A stretch of 64,000 bases of DNA from Phyllobacterium sp. 21LDTY02-6 (GCF_023554255.2 NZ_JAMJWD020000007.1:186001-250000), one strand, 5' to 3'. Shown: positions 17,573-26,840, numbered from the stretch's first letter. Program-made: numbers and translations. Notes: a model not told the origin generated them from the sequence alone.

Positions 17573-19468
17573 ATGCTTATTCTCGACGATATATCTGTCC
17601 GCATGGCGGGCCGGCTCCTGATCGACCATGCGAGCCTCAATCTTCCCTCCGGCACCAAGGCCGGCCTCGTGGGCCGCAATGGCGCGGGCAAATCGACGCT
17701 GTTCAAGGTGATCACCGGCGAAATGCACGCGGAAACCGGCGAAGTGCACCTGCCGCGCAACCTGAAGATCGGCCAGGTGGCCCAGGAAGCGCCGGGCACG
17801 GAGGATTCGCTGATCGAGATCGTGCTCGCGGCCGATACGGAACGCACCGCGCTTCTCGCCGAAGCGGAGACCGCGACGGACCCGCACCGCATCGCCGACA
17901 TCCACATCCGCCTTGCCGATATCGATGCGCATTCCGCCGAAGCGCGCGCCGGCGCCATCCTGTCCGGCCTTGGCTTCGATGCCGAGGCGCAGAAGCGTCC
18001 CGCTTCGTCCTTTTCGGGCGGATGGCGGATGCGCGTCGCCCTCGCATCGGTGCTTTTCGCCGAGCCGGACCTGCTGCTGCTCGACGAGCCGACCAATTAT
18101 CTCGATCTCGAAGGCACGCTCTGGCTCGAAGATTACGTGCGGCGCTATCCGCACACGGTCATCCTCATCAGCCATGACCGCGATCTTCTGAACTCGGCGG
18201 TGAATTCCATCGTCCATCTCGACCAGACCAAGCTGACGCTGTGGCAGGGCAATTACGACCAGTTCGAGCGGCTGCGCAGCGAGGCGCTGGAACTGCAGCA
18301 GAAGCAGCGCACGAAGCAGGAGGCCCATCGCAAGCACATGGAGGCCTTCGTCGAGCGCTTCCGCGCCAAGGCGTCCAAGGCGAAACAGGCGCAGTCGCGC
18401 CTGAAGGCGCTGCAGAAGCTGAAGCCGATCGCCGCCGTGATCGAGGATCATGTCCAGCCGTTCCATTTTCCCGAACCGGCAAAAATCGTCGCCTCGCCGA
18501 TCATCGCCATCGAGAGTGGCAGCGTCGGCTATGAGCCGGGCAAGCCGATCCTCAGGCAGCTGAACCTGCGCATCGACGCCGACGACCGCATCGCCCTGCT
18601 CGGCTCGAACGGCAATGGCAAGTCGACCTTCGCCAAGCTGATCAGCGGCCGGCTTCCGCTGGATGGCGGCAAGATGACCGTCGCGCCGAACCTGAAAATA
18701 TCGTTCTTCGCCCAGCACCAGCTCGACGACCTCATCCCCGAGGACAATGCGATAGAGCATGTGCGCAAGCTGATGCCCGATGCGCCGGAGGCCAAGGTAC
18801 GGGCGCGCGTGGCGCAGATGGGCCTTGCCACCGTCAAGATGAACACGGCGGCGAAGGATCTTTCCGGCGGCGAGAAGGCGCGGCTGCTGATGGGTCTTGC
18901 GACCTTTGACGGGCCGAACCTGCTCATCCTCGACGAGCCGACCAACCATCTCGACATCGACAGCCGCGAGGCGCTGATGCACGCGCTCAACGATTTCGAC
19001 GGCGCTGTCGTCCTCATCGCCCATGACAGGCACCTGATCGAAGCGACGATGGACCGGCTGTGGCTGGTGCGCGACGGCGGTGTCGCGCCCTATGACGGCG
19101 ATCTCGATGCCTATCGCGCGCTCGTGCTTGCCGATGCCAAGGCGGAGCGATCCGGAAACAGGATCAATGCCGAGGAAGGCCAGAAGCTGAGCAAGGCGGA
19201 GCAGCGCAAGCTCGCCGCCCAGAAGCGCGAGGCGCTGAAGCCGCTGCAGAAGAAGATCCAGGAAGCCGAGGCCAGGATGCAGCGCTTCCAGAAGAAAATC
19301 GACATGCTGCAGGAGCAATTGGCCGATCCGGTGATCTATACGCGCGAACCGGCAAGGGCCACGCAGATCGGCAAGGAGATCGGCTACGCCAAATCCTCCC
19401 TCGCCGTCGCCGAGGAGGAATGGCTGGCGCTTTCGAGCGAGTTCGAGGCGGCAATGGCGGAACTCTGA
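17573..19468 (+). CDS. ABC-F family ATPase (Uup/YheS-like)
   Basis: A 631-residue soluble protein with two ABC cassettes and no membrane segments, as in ABC-F translation factors. First cassette: Walker A GRNGAGKST (about 35-43), signature SFSGGW, Walker B LLLLDEPTNYLD; second: GSNGNGKST, DLSGGEKARL, LLILDEPTNHLD. A charged linker rich in Lys/Gln/Ala (QKQRTKQEAHRKHMEAF...KASKAKQAQSRLKALQKL) separates them, and a C-terminal coiled coil (RKLAAQKREALKPLQKKIQEAEARM) follows, as in Uup. Probably acts on ribosomes. ATG 17573 begins the family N terminus. Its last 85 bases overlap the converging MFS gene. Confidence 0.92.
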   Translation: MLILDDISVRMAGRLLIDHASLNLPSGTKAGLVGRNGAGKSTLFKVITGEMHAETGEVHLPRNLKIGQVAQEAPGTEDSLIEIVLAADTERTALLAEAETATDPHRIADIHIRLADIDAHSAEARAGAILSGLGFDAEAQKRPASSFSGGWRMRVALASVLFAEPDLLLLDEPTNYLDLEGTLWLEDYVRRYPHTVILISHDRDLLNSAVNSIVHLDQTKLTLWQGNYDQFERLRSEALELQQKQRTKQEAHRKHMEAFVERFRAKASKAKQAQSRLKALQKLKPIAAVIEDHVQPFHFPEPAKIVASPIIAIESGSVGYEPGKPILRQLNLRIDADDRIALLGSNGNGKSTFAKLISGRLPLDGGKMTVAPNLKISFFAQHQLDDLIPEDNAIEHVRKLMPDAPEAKVRARVAQMGLATVKMNTAAKDLSGGEKARLLMGLATFDGPNLLILDEPTNHLDIDSREALMHALNDFDGAVVLIAHDRHLIEATMDRLWLVRDGGVAPYDGDLDAYRALVLADAKAERSGNRINAEEGQKLSKAEQRKLAAQKREALKPLQKKIQEAEARMQRFQKKIDMLQEQLADPVIYTREPARATQIGKEIGYAKSSLAVAEEEWLALSSEFEAAMAEL

Positions 19469-20880
19469 TCCACCAGCGCCGCCCTCTTCTTCATCGGCAG
19501 CGCATAGCCGGCAATGAGCGCACCGATGCCGATGATTGTCGAGACCATGAAGATCGCCATGGTGGCGCTGCGCAATGCTTCCGGACTGGCGGCCAGCGGA
19601 TAGCCGACAGCATTGGCGGCGAGGCCGGCAATGGCCGCGCCGATGGCATAGCCCGCCGATTGCAGCGTCGGCAGCAGCGCCGAGGCCCGGTCACGCTCGC
19701 CGCTGCGCGCAGATTCCATCACCGCCTGGCTGAGGAAGCCCCAGCTGATGCCGAAGCCGGTGCCGATGCTGACCTGGCCGGCCATGACGACGGCGGGAAG
19801 GTCGAGCGCGAAGCCGGCGACGATGATGGCGAGACCGGCGACGAGCAGCGTCGGTCCGAGCCGGATCAGCCAGGCGCGCTTGCGCTGGCTGTGGATATTG
19901 GCGACGAGGATGGCGCAGAGGCTCCAGGCAATGGCGAAGGTCGCATAGAACGTCCCGGCCATGGTCGGGCCGTAGCCCCACAATTTCTGCAGGGTCATGA
20001 CGAGGTAGACGGCCGTGGCCGCCTGCGCGACGGGCATGAACAGCACGATCCACAGGCCGATGCCGACGGTCGTATTCAGCGCGAAGGCATCGGACGGGAA
20101 CAGCGGCGTCCGGCTCCGCCGGTCGATGATGACGACTGCGGCGAGGACGAGCGCAGCGCCGGCGACCAAGCCGATCTCCAGCGCCAGCGTTCCGGCGATG
20201 CTGGCGAGCGCCACCAGCATGATGCCGCCGCCGATCGCCGCCAGCCGCAGGAACGGCACCGATAGCGGGCTGGAAGCGCCGAAAAAGCGCGGCACGATGC
20301 GCAGCACCAGCGCGATGAAGATCAGCGACAGCGGCACATTGACGAGGAAGGCGGCGCGCCAGGAGAGATGCTCCGTCAGGAGGCCGGAGATCAGCGGCCC
20401 GCCAAAGGCCGCGATGGCCCAGACGACGGCTTCCGCGCCGAATACCTTGGCGACGAGGCGCGAGGGGAAGAGCTCGGGAATGAGCGCATAGCATATGGCC
20501 GCGATCACGCCTTCGCCGAGGCCCTGCAGCGCCCGTCCGACCAGAACCTCGGTCATCGATGAGGCGAAGGCCGCGACCAGCGTGCCGGCGAGGAAGACGA
20601 GTGCCGAGGCGACCAGCGTCGATCGCGCCCCGAGCCGGGCCTTGAGCAAGGCGCCGGCGGAGCCGCCGACGATGGAAAGCACGAGGTAGAGCGTGAAGGC
20701 CCAGGAAATGAGCGCGAGCCCGCCGATCTCCTCCACCGCCGTCGGCAGCGAGGTGGAAACGAGGAACCCGTTGAAGGCAAACAGCGCGACACCGAGGCAA
20801 AGCGTGGCCGTTGCGGCGGAATAGCGCGCCGTCAAAAGCTCCGACCAGCTCGCATCGCCCGTCCCGTTCGACTCAACCAT
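19384..20880 (-). CDS. MFS transporter
   Basis: A 498-residue major facilitator transporter with twelve to fourteen hydrophobic segments. The first loop holds LLKARLGARSTLVASALVFLAGT, the family's loop 2-3 region, and LVGRALQGLGEGVIAAICYALIPELFP is the motif-C-like helix of drug:proton exporters. Probably an exporter; substrate unknown. Start taken at ATG 20880, with GGGGG a few bases upstream; GTG at 20883 is the alternative. The 3' end, a hydrophilic Ser/Ala-rich tail, overlaps the ABC-F 3' end on the other strand. Divergent from a SufR-like regulator that probably controls it. Confidence 0.88.
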   Translation of the reverse strand: MVESNGTGDASWSELLTARYSAATATLCLGVALFAFNGFLVSTSLPTAVEEIGGLALISWAFTLYLVLSIVGGSAGALLKARLGARSTLVASALVFLAGTLVAAFASSMTEVLVGRALQGLGEGVIAAICYALIPELFPSRLVAKVFGAEAVVWAIAAFGGPLISGLLTEHLSWRAAFLVNVPLSLIFIALVLRIVPRFFGASSPLSVPFLRLAAIGGGIMLVALASIAGTLALEIGLVAGAALVLAAVVIIDRRSRTPLFPSDAFALNTTVGIGLWIVLFMPVAQAATAVYLVMTLQKLWGYGPTMAGTFYATFAIAWSLCAILVANIHSQRKRAWLIRLGPTLLVAGLAIIVAGFALDLPAVVMAGQVSIGTGFGISWGFLSQAVMESARSGERDRASALLPTLQSAGYAIGAAIAGLAANAVGYPLAASPEALRSATMAIFMVSTIIGIGALIAGYALPMKKRAALVDQSSAIAASNSLESASHSSSATAREDLA

Positions 20881-20891
20881 CACCGCCCCCT

Positions 20892-20936
20892 AATAAAACA
20901 AGTTTTGCATTTTTATATTCCGCCGAATAAAACAAG
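20892..20936. promoter_or_regulatory. Candidate operator: paired AATAAAACAAG repeats
   Basis: Two exact copies of the 11-mer AATAAAACAAG start at 20892 and 20926, 34 bases apart (about three helical turns), in the 93-base gap between the divergent MFS and SufR-like genes. The first also forms the dyad AAAAC-AA-GTTTT. The AT-rich gap is the expected place for both promoters. Binding by the neighbouring regulator is inference. Confidence 0.45.
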
Positions 20937-20973
20937 CAATAGATTTTTTTATTTCTCCCGCTATTGTTGCACC

Positions 20974-21618
20974 ATGCAGGATCGCACCACAAATCGCATG
21001 CTCTATTCGCTGAAGGTTACCGGGCCACAGACAGCCGCCGCCCTCGCCGCGAAACTTGCCGTCACGCCGGTCGCCGTCCGCCAGATGCTCGGCCGGCTGC
21101 ACGATGCCGGGCTCGTCGCCTTCGAAGACAGCCGGGAAAGCGTTGGGCGCCCCAAGCGCTTCTGGCACCTGACCGATGCGGGAAACAAAGAGTTCCCGGA
21201 CAATCACGCGGCGCTGACGGCCGATCTCCTCGGCTCGATCGCCAGCGTTTTCGGCGCCGATGGTCTCGACCGCCTGATATCGCACCGCGAACAGGCGACG
21301 CTCGCCGCCTATCGGGCCGCACTCGCGCCCTTCCCCTCCATGCCCGAAAAATTGGAGGAGCTGGCGCGCATCCGCTCGGCGGAGGGCTATATGGCAGAAG
21401 TGAGCGCCGATGAGGCCGGCACGCTGCTGCTGGTGGAGAACCATTGCCCGATCTGCGTCGCGGCGGCCTCATGCCAGCAGCTGTGCCGCTCGGAACTTGA
21501 AATATTCCGGGCCGTACTCGGCCCCGGCGTCGAGGTGGAGCGGGTGGAGCATATCCTCAAGGGCGCGCGCCGATGCGCCTATGCCATCAGGCCGCCTGAA
21601 CTTGCCCGCGTTGCCTGA
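20974..21618 (+). CDS. SufR-like helix-turn-helix regulator with Fe-S cysteines
   Basis: A 214-residue regulator. N-terminal winged helix (TNRMLYSLKVTGPQTAAALAAKLAVTPVAVRQMLGRLHDAGLV, 6-48) followed by a GRPKRFWHLTDAG wing. The C-terminal half carries cysteines at 158, 161, 167, 171 and 201 in HCPICVAAASCQQLC ... RRCAYAI. The spacing C158-x12-C171 equals the first pair of SufR, an Fe-S cluster repressor, and EHILKGARRCAY is shared by that group. It likely senses iron-sulfur status or oxidative stress. Start chosen at ATG 20974; an upstream in-frame ATG would add an atypical AT-rich-coded leader. Divergent from the MFS exporter. Confidence 0.82.
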   Translation: MQDRTTNRMLYSLKVTGPQTAAALAAKLAVTPVAVRQMLGRLHDAGLVAFEDSRESVGRPKRFWHLTDAGNKEFPDNHAALTADLLGSIASVFGADGLDRLISHREQATLAAYRAALAPFPSMPEKLEELARIRSAEGYMAEVSADEAGTLLLVENHCPICVAAASCQQLCRSELEIFRAVLGPGVEVERVEHILKGARRCAYAIRPPELARVA

Positions 21619-21636
21619 TGCGACAGGCCGTCCCGA

Positions 21637-22173
21637 TCATCGATCCGCGATGAAGCTGTAGAGCATCGGGCTCATGAACCGGTCGCCGACGCGCCAGTAG
21701 TCGCGCAATGGCCCGCCCTCCAGTTCGAAGCCGAGCCGCGTGACAAGGCGGATGGAAGCCGCATTGTCCGGGTGGATGGTGGCGGCGATGCGGTGCATCT
21801 GCAGGCGGTCGATCGAATAGCGCATCAGCGCCCGCACGGCTTCGCTCATCAGGCCACGCCCATGATGGTCCGGCCGGAGGATATAGCCGATCTCCAGCCG
21901 GCGATTGCCCGCCTCGCGATGGTGATAATTGACCATGCCGAGGCACTCGTCGCTGGCCTTGTCGGCCACCGCCCACGCCATGGATTCCGCCGGCGTGGCG
22001 GGCTTGGCCAGCTGGCGCACCCAGCCGCGCGTCTCCTGTATGTTGCGGCTCAAGGGGCAATCCCAATAGCGCAGCAGCCGCTCGTCGCCGAGGCAGGCAT
22101 GCAGGCCCGCATCGTCGCCGAGGTCGAACTGGCGCAGCCGCAGACGCTCGGTGACGAGCGTCGGCACCCTCAT
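21637..22173 (-). CDS. GNAT acetyltransferase, RimJ/RimL-like
   Basis: A 178-residue N-acetyltransferase. N-terminal TERLRLRQFDLGDDAGL, the acetyl-CoA loop GYILRPDHHGRGLMSEAVRALM (motif Q/R-x2-G-x-G/A variant HHGRGL) and the C-terminal HPDNAASIRLVTRLGFELEGGPLRDYW are typical of the RimJ/RimL group. It probably acetylates a protein N terminus or small amine; substrate unknown. ATG 22173 overlaps the upstream gene's stop as ATGA and is preferred; ATG 22185 with GGAG eight bases upstream is an alternative adding four residues. Confidence 0.85.
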   Translation of the reverse strand: MRVPTLVTERLRLRQFDLGDDAGLHACLGDERLLRYWDCPLSRNIQETRGWVRQLAKPATPAESMAWAVADKASDECLGMVNYHHREAGNRRLEIGYILRPDHHGRGLMSEAVRALMRYSIDRLQMHRIAATIHPDNAASIRLVTRLGFELEGGPLRDYWRVGDRFMSPMLYSFIADR

Positions 22174-22763
22174 GACCTGCCCCATCTCGGCGGCTCCGGC
22201 TGCCGCGCGGCGCGCCGGTTGCGGCTGCGCGACCAGAGCAGGCCTGCGATCGACAGGATGATGAGCGCTATGCCAGCCGGAAGGATGCGCTTGTCCACCG
22301 CCACCGCGCCCCTGCGCAGCACGAGATCGACGCGCGCCACCTGGAGATCGTCATGATCGCCGGGCCCGATCGTGAACAGATAATCGCCGCTCTCCACGGT
22401 TCCGATATCGCCCATCGCGTCGCGGTAGACCCGCGGCCCCTGCGGCGAGCCGCGATTGGTGACCTGCGCACCGGCATAATTCAGCGTCTCGACCAGCACG
22501 TCCCTGCCGGCCCGCCTCACGACGCCGGTCAGCGCCGTCCGTCCCGATGCGGGCACGAAATCGCGCACCGGCTGCATGTCGACGAAGACGCGCACCGGCG
22601 CATCGGCGGCATCGAGATGGACGCGCACCGGTCTGAAGCCGCTGGCGCGGTCAAAAGCCTGCCAGCTGCCGATTTCCTGGCCGGAGAAATGCGTCATGGC
22701 GAAAGGATAGCCGAGGCCGGCGACAATGCCGATGACGAGAAGCAGGAGAAACAGGACGCGCAT
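22170..22763 (-). CDS. Two-span membrane protein of unknown function
   Basis: A 197-residue protein with an N-terminal hydrophobic segment (LFLLLLVIGIVAGLGYPFA) and a C-terminal one (PAGIALIILSIAGLLW) followed by a basic tail (SRSRNRRAARQPEPPRW). The 120-residue middle region is predicted to be periplasmic and beta-rich (PVRVFVDMQPVRDF ... LVETLNYAG ... GDYLFTIGPG). No family recognised. It lies three bases after holC and overlaps the GNAT gene, so holC, this gene and GNAT form one transcript. No function is proposed. Confidence 0.65.
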   Translation of the reverse strand: MRVLFLLLLVIGIVAGLGYPFAMTHFSGQEIGSWQAFDRASGFRPVRVHLDAADAPVRVFVDMQPVRDFVPASGRTALTGVVRRAGRDVLVETLNYAGAQVTNRGSPQGPRVYRDAMGDIGTVESGDYLFTIGPGDHDDLQVARVDLVLRRGAVAVDKRILPAGIALIILSIAGLLWSRSRNRRAARQPEPPRWGRS

Positions 22764-22766
22764 GGT

Positions 22767-23216
22767 TCAGGCCTTCTTCTCCCAGCGACCCTCGGCATTC
22801 TGCTGCCAGTAGGTCAGCGAATGGCCCTCCTCCTTCAGCCGCCGCCACTGCTCCCTCGCCTGTTCGAGCTGCGACTGGTCGTGGCCGTCGAACATCAGCA
22901 CCAGCCGGTCATAGGCCTCGGCATTGGCGGGCACCGCGCCATCGACCAGGAAACGCACCGTGGCTCCGTTCGGATTGCCCTCTCCCGTGGTCAATATCAC
23001 CGGCTGCTCCTCCGGATTGGCTTCGAGATCGGTGGCATGGGCGAGAAACGACGCATCGGACCAGGTCCAGAGATGATTGTCGAGACTGTCGCGCCTTTCC
23101 TCGCTGCCGGTCTGCACGACCACCTTCCAGTTGCGCTCCAGCGAACGCTCAACCAGTCCCGGCAAGGCGTTTTCCAGCGTCGATTCGGTCAAATGGTAGA
23201 AAAGGATCTCGGTCAT
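22767..23216 (-). CDS. holC: DNA polymerase III chi subunit (HolC)
   Basis: A 149-residue clamp-loader accessory subunit; chi links single-stranded-DNA-binding protein to the clamp loader through psi or tau. Family features: N-terminal EILFYHLTESTLENALPGLVERSLERNWKVVVQ, the DNHLWTWSDASFLAHA segment and the LTTGEGNPNGATVRFLVDGA block. The frame is open upstream for 33 codons, but ATG 23216 begins the family N terminus. The region just before it carries an 11-bp tandem repeat. Confidence 0.93.
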   Translation of the reverse strand: MTEILFYHLTESTLENALPGLVERSLERNWKVVVQTGSEERRDSLDNHLWTWSDASFLAHATDLEANPEEQPVILTTGEGNPNGATVRFLVDGAVPANAEAYDRLVLMFDGHDQSQLEQAREQWRRLKEEGHSLTYWQQNAEGRWEKKA

Positions 23217-23227
23217 CGGGGCCAATT

Positions 23228-23260
23228 CGGTATCTGGTCGGTATCTGGTCAATATCTGGT
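23228..23260. repeat. 11-bp tandem repeat (three units) before holC
   Basis: Units CGGTATCTGGT, CGGTATCTGGT and CAATATCTGGT stand head to tail; a fourth degenerate ATCTGGT lies at 23269-23275. The array starts 11 bases before the holC ATG (minus strand) and covers the GST stop codon at 23249-23251. Unit length equals one helical turn. Confidence 0.85.
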
Positions 23261-23884
23261 GTGGCGGGATCTGGTCGCCGCCATGAAACCGGCGGAGCGC
23301 AGGCCGTTCCACCATTCACGCAAGTGCGGCTGCTCGTCAATCAGCGATGCGCCGAGCGGCACGCTGTCGGCGGCGGCAAATGTGCTGGCGATGTAGAAGG
23401 TCGCCAGCGTCGGCTCGCGGAATGCCGCCCGTGGAGAGGCGCGCTCGAACCCGGCCAGCACCTGCAGCACGCGGCGGGCGCCCGCCACGTCCTCGCCCTG
23501 CGCCGCCGCACCCTCGCGCCAGTAACCGGGCACGTAAAGGCCCCAGACGAGCGGGCGATAGCCGTAATTGTCGATGATGCGCATGAGCTGGCGCATATGG
23601 GCGCGGTCGAGCGGATCGGCCGGCGTCAGGGTGGGTCCGCCGCCGATATCGTCGAGATAGCTGACGATCGCATCGGTCTCGTAGAGATGCTGCCCGTCTA
23701 TTTCCAGCGCCGGAATGCGCTTGAAGGGATGAAGCGCCGCATAGTCCGCCGGCAATTCGCCGCCCTCGAACGGGTCCGCATGGATTTCGGCGAAAGCCAT
23801 GGCCTTGACCGTCAGGACGAGCCTGACGATCCGGGCATAGACGCTTTCGGGCAGCCCGTAGAGGCGGATATCGCTATCCTTCAT
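23249..23884 (-). CDS. Glutathione S-transferase family protein
   Basis: A 211-residue GST-fold protein. The N-terminal domain has [27 protein letters not shown], the cis-proline segment [13 protein letters not shown] and [16 protein letters not shown] (Glu-Thr/Asp glutathione contact). The C-terminal domain is helical ([25 protein letters not shown]). The C-terminal residues (ATRSRHTRY) are encoded partly by a tandem repeat, so the true end could vary between strains. ATG 23884 overlaps the last 11 bases of pepA. The substrate is unknown; it is unlike the other GST in the window. Confidence 0.85.
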   Translation of the reverse strand: MKDSDIRLYGLPESVYARIVRLVLTVKAMAFAEIHADPFEGGELPADYAALHPFKRIPALEIDGQHLYETDAIVSYLDDIGGGPTLTPADPLDRAHMRQLMRIIDNYGYRPLVWGLYVPGYWREGAAAQGEDVAGARRVLQVLAGFERASPRAAFREPTLATFYIASTFAAADSVPLGASLIDEQPHLREWWNGLRSAGFMAATRSRHTRY

Positions 23885-25364
23885 AATGATCGCGTACCAG
23901 CCGTTCCAGCAGCCGCACGCCGAAACCCGAGGCCCAGGACTGGCTGAACTCGTTGCCGGGCGCGCCAATAGCCGTTCCGGCAATGTCGAGATGCGCCCAG
24001 GGCGTATCGCCGACGAAGCGCTTGAGGAACTGCGCGGCGATGATGGCGCCGCCGTGACGGCCGCCAATATTCTTCATGTCGGCGTTCTTCGTATCGATCA
24101 GCTTGTCATATTCGGGGCCGAGCGGCATGCGCCAGAGCTTTTCGCCCGTCACCTGGCCGGCATCGAAGAGTTGCACCGCCAGCTCGTCATCATTGGAAAA
24201 CAGCCCGGCATGATGGACCCCGAGCGCCACCATGATGGCCCCCGTCAGCGTCGCAAGGTTGACCATGAATTTCGGGTTGAACCTGTCATTGCAGTAATAG
24301 AGCGCATCGGCGAGCACGAGGCGGCCCTCCGCATCCGTATTGAGCACTTCGATGGTCTGGCCCGACATGGAAGTGACGATATCGCCCGGCCGCTGCGCAT
24401 CGCCGCTGATCATGTTCTCGACGAGGCCGACAATGCCGATGGCGTTCACCTTGGCCTTGCGCGCCGCCAGCGCATGTATCAGCCCGGTCACCGCCGCCGC
24501 GCCGCCCATGTCACCCTTCATTTCATCCATGCCGGCGGCAGGCTTGATGGAAACGCCGCCCGAATCGAAGGTGACGCCCTTGCCGACAAAGGCGATGGGG
24601 CGATCCTTGCCCTTGCCGCCCTTCCATTCCATCACCGCCAGCCGCGCCGGCCGCGACGAGCCCTGCGCAACGCCGAGCAGCGAACCCATGCCGAGCTTCT
24701 TCATCTCCTTTTCGGTGAGGATCTCCACCTTGACGTCGAGCTTCTTCAGTTCCTCGATGCGCTCGGCGAATTCCACCGGGCCGAGAATATTCGCCGGCTC
24801 GTTGACGAGATCGCGCGCCAGCGTCACGCCGGCGGCCACGGCCTCCGCCTCGGCGAACGCCTTCCTGGCGGCCTGCGGCTCGGCGACATGGATGGTGACG
24901 CGCGCCGGCGCCGGCTTTTCGCCGTCGTCGCTGTCCTTCACGGTCTTGTACTTGTCGAAGCGATAGGAGCGCAGCAGGATGCCGAGGGCGAAATCCGCCG
25001 CCTCCCCCGCCGAGACCTCGCGATCCGGCAAGGCGAGCACCACGGAAGCGGCCGTTGCCTTGCCAAGCTTGGCGAAGGCCGCGCCGCCGATCTTCAGCCA
25101 GTCGTCGCCCTTGAGCTTGCCGGTATCGCCGACGCCCGCCAGCACCAGCCGGTCGAGCTGCGTCCCCGCCGGAGCGATGGAAGTTGCGACTGCGGCTATT
25201 TTTCCCTTGAAGTCCGACACATCGATGATACGCGACAGGACGGCCGCGGCAGCCACAGATTCGGCCTGCGCAGCGGCCTTGCCTCCGGCATTGACGAGCA
25301 GGACAGCGGTTGCGCTGTCAATGGCGCCATGCTTCGCGAAACTGATGGAAATGCGTTTGGACAT
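23874..25364 (-). CDS. pepA: Leucyl aminopeptidase (M17)
   Basis: A 496-residue two-metal cytosolic aminopeptidase removing N-terminal residues from peptides. The signature [14 protein letters not shown], the metal-binding [15 protein letters not shown] and [14 protein letters not shown] segments are intact, so Lys, Asp and Glu ligands are all present. N-terminal domain is the usual macro-like fold. Family PepA also binds DNA in some bacteria; that is not evident here. First gene of a minus-strand run pepA-GST-holC-membrane protein-GNAT; its promoter shares a 267-base gap with lptF. Confidence 0.96.
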   Translation of the reverse strand: MSKRISISFAKHGAIDSATAVLLVNAGGKAAAQAESVAAAAVLSRIIDVSDFKGKIAAVATSIAPAGTQLDRLVLAGVGDTGKLKGDDWLKIGGAAFAKLGKATAASVVLALPDREVSAGEAADFALGILLRSYRFDKYKTVKDSDDGEKPAPARVTIHVAEPQAARKAFAEAEAVAAGVTLARDLVNEPANILGPVEFAERIEELKKLDVKVEILTEKEMKKLGMGSLLGVAQGSSRPARLAVMEWKGGKGKDRPIAFVGKGVTFDSGGVSIKPAAGMDEMKGDMGGAAAVTGLIHALAARKAKVNAIGIVGLVENMISGDAQRPGDIVTSMSGQTIEVLNTDAEGRLVLADALYYCNDRFNPKFMVNLATLTGAIMVALGVHHAGLFSNDDELAVQLFDAGQVTGEKLWRMPLGPEYDKLIDTKNADMKNIGGRHGGAIIAAQFLKRFVGDTPWAHLDIAGTAIGAPGNEFSQSWASGFGVRLLERLVRDHYEG

Positions 25365-25498
25365 GATATCTCCGATATGAACAAAACGTGATTTTCTTCT
25401 TCATCGAAGTTGATGAATGAAGGATGGGGGCGAGGACAAGCGCGGCAACACCTTGTTAACCAGTTTTCTTCGCCTATTTTTAGCCAAGCCTGACTAGA

Positions 25499-25527
25499 TT
25501 GAAACCAAGTCGGGTATGTTGAACATT
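25499..25527 (+). promoter_or_regulatory. Candidate promoter for lptF
   Basis: TTGAAA, a 17-base spacer, then AACATT, in the pepA/lptF divergent gap and about 105 bases before the lptF ATG. The -35 is good and the -10 weak, so this is a guess. Confidence 0.3.
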
Positions 25528-25631
25528 TAACGGGTTCTTCCCAGAATGCCACGGGCTGCGTGGCGATAATAATATGCCGGCTCCCGGACCGGTCAGTCTA
25601 ACAAGGTGGCGGAACCCTAGCGAACCATGAC

Positions 25632-26840
25632 ATGCGCCTGATCGAGATATATATCTTACGACGCATCGTCGTCATGTTCCTGGCCGTCCTGCTGTCCGCA
25701 GTGGGCGTGACCTGGGTCGTGCAGGTGCTCGGCCGGATCAATTTCCTCACCACCAGCGGCCAGAGTTTCTTCTATATCGTCAAATTCAGCTCCAACCTGC
25801 TGCCGTCGGCCTTTCCGCTGGTCATGCCCTTCGCGCTCGTCATCGCGGTGACGCAGACGCTGTCGACGATGAACCAGGATTCGGAGCTCGTCGTCATCAA
25901 TGCCGCCGGCGCGCCCCGTTCGGCGGTCATCCGGCCGGTGCTGCTGTTTGCCGCCGTCGTTTCGGTGATATCGTTCCTGATCGCGAATTTCGTCGTGCCC
26001 TATTCGCAGCTGAGCATGCGCCAGATGATCGCCGACGCCAATGCGGATGTGATCAACCTCGTGGTGCAGCAGGGCGCCTTCCAGGAAGTTGCCGACAATC
26101 TGTATATCCAGATCGAGAATCGCGGCTCGAACGGTTCGATCAAGGGCATGTTCGTCTCCGATTCGCGCGATCCGACCACCGACCTCATCTATTATGCCAA
26201 GGAAGGCCTCGTGGTCGAAACCGGCACGCAGAGCCTCATCGTCATGAAGGATGGCGAGATCGAGCGGCGCGACGTGCAGACCGGCGATGTGTCGATCATC
26301 AAGTTCAACACCTATGCGCTCGACCTCGCGGCTTTCGTCGCCGCGGACGAAGACAACGAGCCGACGCTGTTCGCCAAGGACAGGACGCTGGGCGACCTGC
26401 TCAACCCCGATCCCAATGACAAGCAATATCAGCAGAATCCGCTGCGCTACACGTCGGAACTGTTCAAGCGCTTCACCGAATGGAGCTATTCCTTCGTCTT
26501 CGCGCTGATCGCACTGGCGGCGGCGGCGGATTCGCGCTCGCATCGCGAGGCGCGCATATCGGCCTCCTTCACCGCGATCACGCTGTGCCTCATCATGTTC
26601 TGGCTGGTCTATTCCGCCGGGCAGAATGCGCACAAGAACGCGCTGCTGCTGCCGACGCTGGTGATCATACCGCTGGTTTGCGCACTTGCCGCAACCTATG
26701 CACTCTATACGCATCGCCAGATCGGCATACCGGACAAATGGGCGGACTGGATGAAGAACAATTTCGCCGCGCGCCAGGCCGCCTTTGCCGGCGCCAGCTC
26801 CAGATTGCTCAACCGCAGGCGCCGGGGGTACAGGAAATGA
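25632..26840 (+). CDS. lptF: LPS export permease LptF
   Basis: A 402-residue inner-membrane permease of the LptB2FG transporter that extracts lipopolysaccharide from the inner membrane. Six helices: N-terminal pair (RIVVMFLAVLLSAVGVTWVVQ, LLPSAFPLVMPFALVIAV), the coupling helix segment NQDSELVVINAAGAPRSAVIRPVLL, a beta-jellyroll periplasmic domain of about 170 residues, then the C-terminal helices (SFVFALIALAAAADSRSHREARISASF, ITLCLIMFWLVYSAGQ). Its stop overlaps the lptG start. Gene order lptF-lptG-lptD-surA is typical of Hyphomicrobiales. Confidence 0.95.
   Translation: MRLIEIYILRRIVVMFLAVLLSAVGVTWVVQVLGRINFLTTSGQSFFYIVKFSSNLLPSAFPLVMPFALVIAVTQTLSTMNQDSELVVINAAGAPRSAVIRPVLLFAAVVSVISFLIANFVVPYSQLSMRQMIADANADVINLVVQQGAFQEVADNLYIQIENRGSNGSIKGMFVSDSRDPTTDLIYYAKEGLVVETGTQSLIVMKDGEIERRDVQTGDVSIIKFNTYALDLAAFVAADEDNEPTLFAKDRTLGDLLNPDPNDKQYQQNPLRYTSELFKRFTEWSYSFVFALIALAAAADSRSHREARISASFTAITLCLIMFWLVYSAGQNAHKNALLLPTLVIIPLVCALAATYALYTHRQIGIPDKWADWMKNNFAARQAAFAGASSRLLNRRRRGYRK

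Noticed and set aside
17447-19318. 623-codon minus-strand open frame
   Set aside because: Antisense of the ABC-F gene whose motifs are complete.
23228-23275. CRISPR or iteron origin
   Set aside because: Repeat unit of 11 bp head to tail without spacers, no replication gene beside it; simple tandem repeat.
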